Shown here: in pieces, positions 1-8,578 of the stretch
Numbering within the stretch: position 1 is the first letter of the stretch
Layout: each line of letters starts with the position of its first letter
DNA from: Phytoactinopolyspora mesophila
GTDB lineage: Bacteria; Actinomycetota; Actinomycetes; Jiangellales; Jiangellaceae
Direction: 5' to 3'
Length of the DNA: 64,000 bases
Assembly (NCBI RefSeq): GCF_010122465.1
Contig: NZ_WLZY01000001.1
Location: 806,001 to 870,000, forward strand
Notes under the pieces: model-generated
What the model saw: the letters and a program-made list of their open reading frames with translations, nothing else
Databases searched by the model: none
What the model was told of the DNA's origin: nothing
Translations under genes and position numbers: made by a program

Positions 1-441
1 GTGGCACGCTCTCATGCCGCGGGGCTGGCCAGCATCATCGAACCGGTATCCCGGGCGCCACGCGGTGGCGGGTCCTGGGACTGGGACGCCGGAGTGCTCG
101 CCGCGGTGAAAGAACTCGGTGACCTCGGGGCTGACCTGTACAAGGCGGAGGTTCCCCTGCACGGGTTGGGGGATGCCGCCGAGATTCGGCGCCGCTGCGC
201 CCAGATCACCGAGACGCTGGCCTCGCCGTGGGTCGTGTTGTCTTCCGGCGTTCCCGAAGACGCGTTCCCGCGGGCGGTGGAACTAGCCGTCGCCGAAGGC
301 GCGTCAGGCTTCCTTGCCGGCCGGGCCGTGTGGCAGTCGAGCATCGGCGCGTCCGACGTCGAAGCGACCCTACGAAGCAATGCGGTTTCGCGGCTGCGCA
401 GGCTGTGCGACGTCGTCGACGAAGGCATCACCAACCGCTGA
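1..441 (+). CDS. YihT-like class I aldolase, 3' end (5' cut by window edge)
   Basis: C-terminal 146 residues of a (beta/alpha)8 class I aldolase of the LacD/YihT family. The segments LGADLYKAEVPLHG, PWVVLSSGVPEDAFPRAV and GASGFLAGRAVW closely resemble, from memory, the end of enterobacterial YihT, which splits 6-deoxy-6-sulfofructose-1-phosphate into DHAP and sulfolactaldehyde. Family members are about 290 residues, so roughly half of the gene lies upstream of the window and the GTG at base 1 is probably internal. The stop is followed at once by an AGGAGGTG ribosome site for the isomerase gene, so the two are cotranscribed. The substrate is inferred; tagatose-bisphosphate or another ketose phosphate remains possible. 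Confidence 0.75.
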   Translation: MARSHAAGLASIIEPVSRAPRGGGSWDWDAGVLAAVKELGDLGADLYKAEVPLHGLGDAAEIRRRCAQITETLASPWVVLSSGVPEDAFPRAVELAVAEGASGFLAGRAVWQSSIGASDVEATLRSNAVSRLRRLCDVVDEGITNR

Positions 442-454
442 GGAGGTGTACTCC

Positions 455-1861
455 GTGCCCCGTGTCGTCTGCATCCCTACGGCGCGCCCCACGTTCGCCG
501 TCGAGACCGCGGCCAAACGCGCCGCCCAAGCTCGTACCCTCCTGGCCGAACTGGGTGCCGACGTCGTCGGGCCCACCAATCTGGTGATGACACCCGACGA
601 CGTCGAGGACGCGGCCGGATTCGTCGATCCGGACGCAGATCTCGTCGTCAACGTCTGTGCCTCCTTCTCCGACGCAACACCGGCGCTCAGGCTCTATCGC
701 GACCTCGACCGGCCGGTGCTGCTGTGGGCATTCCGCGAACCAGGGCCGGTGGGAGACCGGCTCTGGCTCAACTCACTGTGCGGCGCCAACTTGTTCGGCC
801 ACGCCCTGGTTGGACACGGTGGTGAAGTCCGGCTGCTCTACGGCGACCCGGAGGAACCTGCTGTCCGTGCCGCCTTGCGAGAGGCCTTGGCCGGCGCCCT
901 GCCCCCGGCACCTCAACTGCCGGCTGCCGCCGGCCGAGCCCGCGCGGCGTCAGACGACGTACTCCCGGCGCTGGACGGCCTGCGTGGCCGTCGCATCGGA
1001 GTGATCGGCGACGCGCCTGCCGGATTCACCCCGTGTGAATACGATCCGGAGATCATCACCCGCCTGTTCGGCGTCGAGGTCGATCAGCTCGACCTCGACG
1101 AGTTGATCGAGCGGATCCGCGACGCCGACCCCGCCGCTCGGGACCGCGAACTCGCCGAGGCGGTCGAACAGCGCCCGACGCTACGCCACCTCGACACCAC
1201 CCACGTCGAACCGTTCGCGGCGATGACCACCGTGCTCCGGGATTGGTCGGCCGGCCAGCTACTCTCCGGCGTCGCCCTGCGATGCTGGCCGGAGTTGCCT
1301 ACCGAGCTTGGTGCCTGTCCGTGCTCGGCGCTCTCCCGGCTGGCCGACGAGGGCACAGCCACCGCCTGTGAGCGCGACGTGTACGGCGCGCTGACCATGC
1401 TCGTCTTCGAGGCGCTCGGATCCGGTCCCACCTACCTCGTCGACACCGTGGACCTGCAGACCGACGACAACATCGTCCGCGTCTGGCATTGCGGGTCCGC
1501 CGCCACCAAACTCGCCGCCGAACCAGCGACAGCCACCCAGTCTGTCCATTGCAATCGCAAGATCGGCGTGGCAGGAGATTTTCCGCTCAAGACCGGCCGG
1601 GTGGTTCTCGGCCGGCTCACCGAAAACCCGGCACAGCCGGGCGGGCTACGGCTGCTCCTCACCTCGGGTGAGTCGGTTCCGGCGCCCAACCGATTCCAAG
1701 GCAACACCGCCGACGTCGTCCTCGACACGGCGGCCGACGAGTTCGTCCACGGTCTGGTGACCGGGGGGTTCCCGCACCACACCGTCATCGCCTGGCAGGA
1801 CGTCCGGCCCGCGCTTCGGACGGCCGCCGACCATCTCGGGATTCCCATCGTCGAGTGGTGA
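455..1861 (+). CDS. L-fucose/L-arabinose isomerase-fold sugar isomerase
   Basis: A 468-residue protein that should interconvert an aldose and a ketose. The C-terminal half holds the family's metal-site region: RCWPELPTELGACPCSALSRL followed by ACERDVYGALTMLVFEALG, matching the Glu and Asp ligand region of FucI-type enzymes. I chose GTG 455 because AGGAGGTG ends 6 bases before it; in-frame starts further upstream lie inside the aldolase gene. It sits between an aldolase and a sugar importer, so it probably does the first intracellular step. L-fucose-isomerase-fold enzymes have been reported as sulfoquinovose isomerases in Gram-positive sulfoglycolysis, which would fit the YihT-like neighbour. 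The substrate is not provable from sequence. Confidence 0.8.
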   Translation: MPRVVCIPTARPTFAVETAAKRAAQARTLLAELGADVVGPTNLVMTPDDVEDAAGFVDPDADLVVNVCASFSDATPALRLYRDLDRPVLLWAFREPGPVGDRLWLNSLCGANLFGHALVGHGGEVRLLYGDPEEPAVRAALREALAGALPPAPQLPAAAGRARAASDDVLPALDGLRGRRIGVIGDAPAGFTPCEYDPEIITRLFGVEVDQLDLDELIERIRDADPAARDRELAEAVEQRPTLRHLDTTHVEPFAAMTTVLRDWSAGQLLSGVALRCWPELPTELGACPCSALSRLADEGTATACERDVYGALTMLVFEALGSGPTYLVDTVDLQTDDNIVRVWHCGSAATKLAAEPATATQSVHCNRKIGVAGDFPLKTGRVVLGRLTENPAQPGGLRLLLTSGESVPAPNRFQGNTADVVLDTAADEFVHGLVTGGFPHHTVIAWQDVRPALRTAADHLGIPIVEW

Positions 1862-1889
1862 TCCCCAACGCATCTGGCAGGAGGCCACG

Positions 1890-3185
1890 ATGACCAAGGC
1901 TTTTTCGCAGGGAATGCACAGACGCGATCTGCTCCGGCTCCTCGGAATCGCCGGGCTCGGCTCGCTCGGCGTCTCATGCGCCGGACCGGGCAGCACCACG
2001 AACAGCGACGACGCCGCCCCGGAGGAGGGCGACGTCAGCGGAGCCATCTCCTTCGCGCACTGGCGTGCCGAAGACAGCGATGTCTTCGACGAGATCATCA
2101 GCGACTTCGCTGCCGAACACGACGACGTGAGCGTTCGGCAGGACATCTCGCCGTCCAACGACTACCAGTCCACCGCCCTGCAGCGAGTCCGCAGCGCTGC
2201 CATCGGTGACGCGTTCACCGCCTTCCGCGGTGCCCAGTTCGTGGACATGGCCAGCGCCGGGCTCTTCGCCGATCTCTCCGAGCAGCCTTTCGCGCAGAAC
2301 TACCAGGCCGACCTCATCACCGCCGGGCAGTCTGACGGCCGTCAGCTCGGCTTTCCCTACCAGCTCGTGTTCAACATGCCGGTGTTCAACGTCGACGCGT
2401 TCGAGGATGCCGGCATCTCCGAGCCGCCGGCCGACTGGGACGGGTTCCTGGACCTGCTCGACAAGCTCGCTTCGGCGGGATACACGCCGATGGCCTGGCC
2501 AGGCGGCGAGCCCGGGAATGCGGGACAGCTGATCAACTCGATGGTCATGAACAACGCACCGTCGGAGGACATGTTCACCGGCATGGAACAGGGTGAGTTC
2601 GACGCCACCGACGACTGGTTCGTCACCACGCTCAAGCAGTACGCCGAGCTTCGGCCGTTCTTCCAGAACAACGCCTCCGGGACGGCGGTCGAGCCCGCGC
2701 AGCAGATGTTCGCCGAGGGAGAGGCAGCGATCCTCGCCACCGGCTCGTACCACATCGCCGCCATCCGTGATCTGGGCGCGGAGTTTCCGATGGATCTCAT
2801 CTCCCCGATCACCGTCGGCGCGGACGAGGTCCAATTCCGCGGCGTGCACAACGCCACGTTCATCCTGGGCGTGAACACCGCCTCGGACAACCAGGCCACG
2901 GCCACCGCCTTCGTCGAATACCTGTCCCGGCCGGAGGTCGCCGCCGTGTACGCCGATGGCACCGGCCAGCACGTCACCGTCGAAGGTGTCGAGTACACCA
3001 GTCCCGATCTGCAGGCACTTGCCCACTGGCTCGACCAGCCGACCATCCTGGCGCCGAGGTTCCAGTTCAACGATCTCGACATGCGCTCGGCGATCGAAGA
3101 CGCCGCCATCCAGGTGGTCGGCGGGAAGGACCCGGAGCAGGCAGCGGCCGATGCCCAGCGCATCGTCGAGCAGAGGCGCGCGTGA
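1890..3185 (+). CDS. ABC sugar importer, solute-binding lipoprotein
   Basis: A 431-residue family-1 extracellular solute-binding protein. The N-terminus carries a twin-arginine pair (RR at 11-12, then DLLRLLGIAGLG) and a lipobox LGVSCAG with Cys30, so it is probably a Tat-exported lipoprotein anchored on the outer face of the membrane. The mature part has the usual pattern for this family: an early LAHW/FAHW-type strand, a MAWPGGEP ligand-loop region and a C-terminal helix rich in AAADAQ. The likely ribosome site is GGAGG about 8 bases before ATG 1890. Two permease genes follow directly; no ATPase gene is present in this operon. Confidence 0.88.
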   Translation: MTKAFSQGMHRRDLLRLLGIAGLGSLGVSCAGPGSTTNSDDAAPEEGDVSGAISFAHWRAEDSDVFDEIISDFAAEHDDVSVRQDISPSNDYQSTALQRVRSAAIGDAFTAFRGAQFVDMASAGLFADLSEQPFAQNYQADLITAGQSDGRQLGFPYQLVFNMPVFNVDAFEDAGISEPPADWDGFLDLLDKLASAGYTPMAWPGGEPGNAGQLINSMVMNNAPSEDMFTGMEQGEFDATDDWFVTTLKQYAELRPFFQNNASGTAVEPAQQMFAEGEAAILATGSYHIAAIRDLGAEFPMDLISPITVGADEVQFRGVHNATFILGVNTASDNQATATAFVEYLSRPEVAAVYADGTGQHVTVEGVEYTSPDLQALAHWLDQPTILAPRFQFNDLDMRSAIEDAAIQVVGGKDPEQAAADAQRIVEQRRA

Positions 3186-3198
3186 CCAGGGCTGCGGG

Positions 3199-4173
3199 AT
3201 GAATACCACCCCCACGAAGCCCGGAACCGGGCACTCTCCCCCACAACCACCCGCCGCGGCGCCCCATCCCCCGCCGCGGCGGGGCCGGCGGTCGTCATCG
3301 ACGGTGAGCCCACTGCTCTACCTGTTCCCGGTGCCAGCGCTGGTGCTGTACGCGATCTTCTTCGCCGTTCCCACGTTCCAGGCGTTCCAGTACGCGATGA
3401 CCAACTGGGACGGGTTCAGCGCGGCCTACGACAACGTCGGCTTGCGCAATTTCGAGCGGATCGCCACCAGCGACGACCTGTTCCGCAACGCCCTGACCAA
3501 CAACCTCAAGTTCGTACTCGTCGTGGTTGTCTTCCAGACGTTGTTCGCGTTGATCCTGGCTATTCTGCTGACGGTCAACACCCGCGGCTCGGTGATGCTG
3601 CGCGCGCTGTTCTTCTTCCCGACGATCCTGTCGTCGGTGTCGGTGGCCTTCATCTGGAAGTTCATGTACGACCCGAACTTCGGGCTGATCAACAGCGTGC
3701 TGGAGACGGTCGGCCTGGACGGTCTCACCGGCGCCTTTCTCGGCAATCCGAACCAGGCGATCTATTGGGTCGCGGTGACCCAGGTGTGGTTCCACGCCGG
3801 GCAGATGATGGTGATCTTCATCGCCGGCCTGCAGCAGGTACCGAAAGAGATGTACGAGGCCGCCGAGGTGGACGGAGCGTCGCGATGGGGCCGGTTCCGG
3901 CACGTCACCTGGCCGATGATCGCGCCCGCCACGGCGATTGTGATGGCGTACACCACGATTCAGTCGTTCAAGGCGTTCGACCTGATCCTCGGGCTGGGCG
4001 GCAACCCGCCGAAGCAGTCGATGGACATCCTGTCCACACGTATCTACGCCGGGTTCACCAACTCCGAGTTCGGCTACGCCGCGGCCGAGTCCATCTACTT
4101 CATGGTCGTGATCGCACTGATCACCTGGGCGCAGCGGCGCATCGTCCGGCTCACCCAAGCTGGTGCTCAGTGA
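3199..4173 (+). CDS. ABC sugar importer permease (MalF/UgpA type)
   Basis: A 324-residue inner-membrane permease with about six hydrophobic segments and the EAA loop (EAAEVDGASRWGRFRHVTWP) that docks the ATPase. ATG 3199 lies 13 bases after the binding-protein stop; the first 35 residues are an unusual Pro/Arg-rich cytosolic tail (PPQPPAAAPHPPPRRGRR). It pairs with the MalG-type permease just downstream to form the channel of one importer. No ATP-binding subunit is encoded nearby, so it probably relies on a shared MsmK-type ATPase. Confidence 0.88.
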   Translation: MNTTPTKPGTGHSPPQPPAAAPHPPPRRGRRSSSTVSPLLYLFPVPALVLYAIFFAVPTFQAFQYAMTNWDGFSAAYDNVGLRNFERIATSDDLFRNALTNNLKFVLVVVVFQTLFALILAILLTVNTRGSVMLRALFFFPTILSSVSVAFIWKFMYDPNFGLINSVLETVGLDGLTGAFLGNPNQAIYWVAVTQVWFHAGQMMVIFIAGLQQVPKEMYEAAEVDGASRWGRFRHVTWPMIAPATAIVMAYTTIQSFKAFDLILGLGGNPPKQSMDILSTRIYAGFTNSEFGYAAAESIYFMVVIALITWAQRRIVRLTQAGAQ

Positions 4174-4199
4174 ACACCTGCGCCTGAACGGAGGAAGAC

Positions 4200-5015
4200 A
4201 TGCGCTATCGGATCGGGCGCCGCGGCGTGCTGGCCGTGTATGCGGTGCTGATCGTCGTGCCCCTGCTGGTCGTCTTCACCGGCACGTTCAAGACACAGTC
4301 CGAGCTGTTCAGCTCGCCGTTCGGGCTACCGTCATCGTTCGACCCCGGCAACTACCACACCGTGCTCACCGAACGGAACCTTGGCCGGGCTTTCCTCAAC
4401 AGCACCCTGGTCATCATCTTCTCGGTGCCAATCACCCTGTTCCTGGCCAGCCTGGCCGCCTACGCGATCGCGCGCATCCCGGGCTGGAAGAGCTGGGCGA
4501 TCTTCACTTTTCTGGTGCTCGGGCTGGCCGTGCCCGCGCAGGCGAACATGATCCCGCAGTACGTCCTCTTCCAGAACCTGGGCCTGCTCAACAGCCTCAC
4601 CGGACTGGTCATCATCAACATCGTGGTGACGCTGCCGGTCTCGGTGTTCATCCTGACCGGTTTCATGAAGACACTGCCGCGGGAGATCTATGACGCCTCC
4701 AGCATCGACGGCGCGGGACCATGGAACACCTATCGGCGCATCGCACTGCCGCTCTCGATGCCGTCCGTCGCCGCCACCGCGATCTTCCTGTTCGTCATCC
4801 ACTGGAACGACCTGCTGTATCCCCTGTTGTTCATCCAGGAACCGAGCAAGAAGACACTGCCGGTGGCGCTGCTCGACTTCACCGGTGAGTTCCTCACCGA
4901 CTACCCCATGCTTTTCACCGGGGTGGTCATCGCGTCGGTGCCGCTCGTGCTGGCCTATCTGTTCATGCAGCGATGGTTCATCAGCGGGATGACCTCTGGA
5001 TCGGTGAAAGGATGA
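4200..5015 (+). CDS. ABC sugar importer permease (MalG/UgpE type)
   Basis: A 271-residue permease, second half of the importer channel. It shows about six membrane segments, an EAA-type loop (YDASSIDGAGPWNTYRRIALP) and the family's C-terminal signature SGMTSGSVKG. A clear GGAGGAAG ribosome site precedes ATG 4200. Its stop overlaps the start of the GH31 gene (ATGA at 5012-5015), indicating translational coupling of import and glycoside cleavage. Confidence 0.88.
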   Translation: MRYRIGRRGVLAVYAVLIVVPLLVVFTGTFKTQSELFSSPFGLPSSFDPGNYHTVLTERNLGRAFLNSTLVIIFSVPITLFLASLAAYAIARIPGWKSWAIFTFLVLGLAVPAQANMIPQYVLFQNLGLLNSLTGLVIINIVVTLPVSVFILTGFMKTLPREIYDASSIDGAGPWNTYRRIALPLSMPSVAATAIFLFVIHWNDLLYPLLFIQEPSKKTLPVALLDFTGEFLTDYPMLFTGVVIASVPLVLAYLFMQRWFISGMTSGSVKG

Positions 5016-7327
5016 CGATGACCGACGCGTACATGCTGCGCCAGGTGGTCGGCGTGCGGCGCCGCGGCGACGACGTCGTACTGTCCGTGGCAGCTCGCCC
5101 GGCCGTGCAGGTGGGCATCATGCCTGGTTACCTCACCGGCGAGCCGCTGGCCGAGCAGGGCATCGAGACCACGCTGCCGAATCTGCCCGATCTCGACCTG
5201 CCGCCGAGTGACCCGCGCGCCTACGCGGTGCGCATCTCCTGGGCGGCGCCCGACACCGTACGTCTGACCATCGCGCCGGAGAACAACCCGGTACTGGACG
5301 ATGACGGCACCTGGCTCGGCATCGTCACAGATCCTGCCCCGGCCGCAGCTCCGGTGCACGTCGAGGAGTCCGAGACAGCGGTGGTGATCGAGAGTTCCGC
5401 CTTGCGGGTGCGGGTGGGCCGCCGGCCATTCTCGATCATCGTCGACGATCTACTCACCGGCGCCCAGGTGCTGCGCACCGCCGAGCGGTTGCGCCAGGCC
5501 GCAGGTTTCCCCGTCGCACCACCGGCCATCGCGGACGCCCGCGGGATCAGCGTGCATCTGGAACTCGGCACCGGCGAGGACATTCTCGGCTTCGGTGAAC
5601 AGTTCGGCCGGCTGGTCAAGAACGGTCAGCAACTGACCCTCCGGTGCGAAGATGCCTTGGGCACCGGGACCGGGCTGGCGTACAAGCCGGTCCCCGTCTG
5701 GCACTCGTCGGCCGGTTACACCGGCTTCCTCAATACCGGTGCGACGGTCACCGCCGACGTCGGGCACACGAGACCGAGCGTGCTCGGTCTGAGTCTCGAC
5801 GACGACGCACTCGACCTGTACGTGGTCGGAGGCGCGCAGCCGCGGCGACGGCTGCACTCCTACACCGCGCTCACCGGACGCGGACCGGTTCCGCCGCTAT
5901 GGGCATTCGGGTATTGGATGGGGCGGTGCCGGTACCACTCGCGCGAGGAGATGCTCGATGTCGCCCGCCGCGCTCGCGAGCTGGAGGTGCCGCTCGATGT
6001 GCTGCATTGCGACCCGGATTGGCTCGTCGTCGACCGGCTCAACTGCGACTTCATCTGGAACAAGGACCGATTCGGCGACCGGCGCTCCTTCGTCCAGGAG
6101 CTCGAGAAGCTGCACACCCGGCTCTCCGTCTGGGAGCTGCCGTACCTGGACCCGGCCTCGCCCCGCTTCGCCGAAGCCGAGGCGAAAGGCTACTTGGTGC
6201 GATATCCCGACGGTGAACTCGCCACCATCCAGAAGACGCCTACCCCCGACGGTAGGCCGCGCGCATTGGTCGACTTCACCAATCCGGATGCGGTCGCATG
6301 GTGGCAGGGTATGCACGAGGAATTCCTCGCCGACGGCGTCGCGGTGTTCAAGACGGACTTCGGCGAAGCCCTACCCGACGGCACCGCGCCGCACAGCGGG
6401 CTGCCGGGCAACCACGCCCACAACCTGTACCCGCTGTATTACAACGGTGCGGTGTGGGCCGCTCTGGCCCGGCTCGGCGACGAGCCTGCCCTTGTATGGG
6501 GCCGAAGCGGCTGGGCCGGATCGCATCGCTACCCGGGACAGTGGGGCGGCGACGCCGAGTCCACGGTTGCCGGCATGCAGGCTACCGTCCGGGGCGGGCT
6601 GTCCTACGCGATGTCGGCACCGGGTTTCTGGAGCCACGACATCGGCGGGTTCTACGGGCCGGAGCTCACCCCGGAGTTGTACGTGCGCTGGACTCAGTTC
6701 GGCGCGCTGTCTCCCCTCATGCGTGCACACGGGCTGCGCCCGCGTGAGCCGTGGGAGTACGGCGAACACGCACTCGAGATCTGCCGGCGGTGGATCCGGC
6801 TGCGCTACGAGCTGCTGCCCTATCTGTGGCAGGTTGCCCACGAGTCAAGCCGCAACGGCTGGCCCGTGCTGAGACCGCTGGCGTTCGAGTACCCGGACGA
6901 CCCCGTCGCCGCCGGCGTCGACGGGCAGTTCCTGCTCGGTTCGGACCTGCTCGTCGTGCCGGTGTTCGACGACGGCGACACACCCGTCCGGCGCCGCTAC
7001 TACGTTCCGGAAGGTCGCTGGACCGACCTGTTCACCGGCGAAGCGCTCACCGGGCCACGGTTCGTGATCCAGGACATACCGCTGGACCGGATCCCCGTCC
7101 TGGTTCGCGACGGCACGATCCTCCCCCGTCTCCAGGTCGACGGTTCGATCCGCCGGACCGACGATCTGCTCGGACGGCCGTGGACGTTGCACCTCTTCGG
7201 CAACGTGGACCACCGTCATCAGCTCGTCGGGTTCGACACAACGGCTACCACCGTCGCCTTCGATGGTGATGCGGTCACGGCCGACGGCAGCCAGCCGATC
7301 GCGCCCACGGCGCGGCTTTGGATCTAA
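5012..7327 (+). CDS. GH31 alpha-glycosidase, YicI (alpha-xylosidase)-like
   Basis: A 771-residue retaining alpha-glycosidase. The nucleophile is Asp449 in FKTDFGE and the acid/base is Asp514 in QWGGDAES, 65 residues apart as in E. coli YicI. Other YicI-like marks are DFTNPDAVAWW, the RSGWAGSHRYPGQWGGD stretch and GFWSHDIGGF. The -1 subsite region reads LDVLHCDPDWLVVDRL; sulfoquinovosidases have a Gln-Asp-Trp and a Lys-Arg/Trp pair here that I do not see, so the substrate is more likely a xylosidic or other neutral alpha-glycoside. There is no signal peptide, so cleavage is cytosolic after import. ATG 5012 overlaps the permease stop; ATG 5018 is an alternative. Confidence 0.9.
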   Translation: MTMTDAYMLRQVVGVRRRGDDVVLSVAARPAVQVGIMPGYLTGEPLAEQGIETTLPNLPDLDLPPSDPRAYAVRISWAAPDTVRLTIAPENNPVLDDDGTWLGIVTDPAPAAAPVHVEESETAVVIESSALRVRVGRRPFSIIVDDLLTGAQVLRTAERLRQAAGFPVAPPAIADARGISVHLELGTGEDILGFGEQFGRLVKNGQQLTLRCEDALGTGTGLAYKPVPVWHSSAGYTGFLNTGATVTADVGHTRPSVLGLSLDDDALDLYVVGGAQPRRRLHSYTALTGRGPVPPLWAFGYWMGRCRYHSREEMLDVARRARELEVPLDVLHCDPDWLVVDRLNCDFIWNKDRFGDRRSFVQELEKLHTRLSVWELPYLDPASPRFAEAEAKGYLVRYPDGELATIQKTPTPDGRPRALVDFTNPDAVAWWQGMHEEFLADGVAVFKTDFGEALPDGTAPHSGLPGNHAHNLYPLYYNGAVWAALARLGDEPALVWGRSGWAGSHRYPGQWGGDAESTVAGMQATVRGGLSYAMSAPGFWSHDIGGFYGPELTPELYVRWTQFGALSPLMRAHGLRPREPWEYGEHALEICRRWIRLRYELLPYLWQVAHESSRNGWPVLRPLAFEYPDDPVAAGVDGQFLLGSDLLVVPVFDDGDTPVRRRYYVPEGRWTDLFTGEALTGPRFVIQDIPLDRIPVLVRDGTILPRLQVDGSIRRTDDLLGRPWTLHLFGNVDHRHQLVGFDTTATTVAFDGDAVTADGSQPIAPTARLWI

Positions 7328-7344
7328 TGCCTAGTGCCCGCCTG

Positions 7345-8571
7345 TTAGCGCGAAGCCTGGTCGACGAGCGGGACAAGATCATCGAGTCCGTTGTCCAGCA
7401 CGGGCAGCTCTGGTGCGTCGCTTAAGGCAAGGTCAAGGTCCTTGAGCCCGCACGACGTGCCGAGCGCCACGACGACGCCGCTGCCCGGGCTGGTGGTCAA
7501 GTGCCTGGTGGCGGCCACTGCAACGGCGGACGAGGCTTCCATGAAGATCCCGTCGGCCGCCGCACAGGCCCGGTACTCGTCCATGAACTCGTCCGGATCG
7601 ATCGGGATCGCCTCGCCGTCGGTGTCCCAGAGGGCCTGCAATCCCTGCCAGTTGGCCACGTCGCTGCCCACGGAGAACGCCGCCGAAGGGCCGTAGTGCA
7701 CCCGGGTGCGTTCCTGCTCGGAGCGATCGCTCTTCTGCAAAGCAGTGCTGAAAGCCGCGGCCCGACTCGGTTCGGCGGCGACCAGCCGCGGACTCGCGCT
7801 GATCAATCCCGCATTGACCAGCTCCTTGAAGCCGCGGTGCACACCGCTGAGAACGTCAGCCCGTGACGTCGGAATGACGACGGTGTGCAGCTCATCGCCG
7901 AAATCGCGGGCCAGCTCGTAGGCGATGCTCTTGAGTCCCTCGATCGCATACGGGTGCCCACCGGGACCGGGCTCGGCGTAGTTCGTCAGCGGGAACCATC
8001 CGAGCTGCTCCACAGCCTGTTGCATGGTACCGTTGCGCGCCACGACGTCCGGGAAGCCGGCGACGACCGCTCCCGCCGCCACGATCTGCGCGTGGATGGC
8101 GGCCGGCAGGGATCCCTTGGTCACCACCACGCAGCGCAACCCGGCACGTGCCGCGTACGCCGCGGCGGAAGCCCCGGCGTTTCCGCTCGAGGCGGCGATC
8201 ACGGTATCGGCGCCCTGAGCGCGCGCCGTCGTCACCGCCGCCGCCATGTAGCGGTCTTTGTGCGACATCGTGGGGTTCGCGGCCTCGTTCTTCAGCCACA
8301 CCTCGGGCCGGCCGGGGCGAGGTGCGAGCCACACCGCGGGTGTGTTCCCCTCCCCCAGCGTGACGACCCCGGTTCCGGGCGGGACCGGTACGGCGCCTTC
8401 CCACCCCCACGGACCACCCGGGAACGACGCGAGGTCGTGCCCCCGGAGATCGGTCAGCGGCAGCTCGAGGTTGACCGTCACCCCCTCGGCGCGGCAGCGC
8501 TGACACCCCGCCGTTCCGGTTCCCTCATCGAGGCAGCGAGGGCATCGTAATACCGGTGCGGTTCCAGACAC
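7345..8571 (-). CDS. Threonine synthase-like PLP-dependent enzyme
   Basis: A 408-residue fold-type II PLP enzyme. Lys105 in NPTMSHKDRYM should form the Schiff base, and the glycine-rich phosphate loop is SSGNAGAS. A short N-terminal ribbon with Cys10, Cys13, Cys23 and Cys26 (CPRC...CQRC) may bind zinc, as in some threonine-synthase-like proteins. Its start lies 7 bases after the stop of the amine oxidase gene, so the two form an operon. Pairing with an amine oxidase rather than thrB or homoserine dehydrogenase suggests a catabolic or side role, not threonine biosynthesis. Confidence 0.75.
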   Translation of the reverse strand: MSGTAPVLRCPRCLDEGTGTAGCQRCRAEGVTVNLELPLTDLRGHDLASFPGGPWGWEGAVPVPPGTGVVTLGEGNTPAVWLAPRPGRPEVWLKNEAANPTMSHKDRYMAAAVTTARAQGADTVIAASSGNAGASAAAYAARAGLRCVVVTKGSLPAAIHAQIVAAGAVVAGFPDVVARNGTMQQAVEQLGWFPLTNYAEPGPGGHPYAIEGLKSIAYELARDFGDELHTVVIPTSRADVLSGVHRGFKELVNAGLISASPRLVAAEPSRAAAFSTALQKSDRSEQERTRVHYGPSAAFSVGSDVANWQGLQALWDTDGEAIPIDPDEFMDEYRACAAADGIFMEASSAVAVAATRHLTTSPGSGVVVALGTSCGLKDLDLALSDAPELPVLDNGLDDLVPLVDQASR

Positions 8572-8578
8572 GTCGTCG

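Noticed and set aside
1974-3215. A 413-residue open frame on the minus strand, antisense to the first binding protein
   Set aside because: It mirrors the codon-position GC bias of the real plus-strand gene, is Arg/Gly/Val-rich and matches no family; the sense frame is a clear solute-binding protein.
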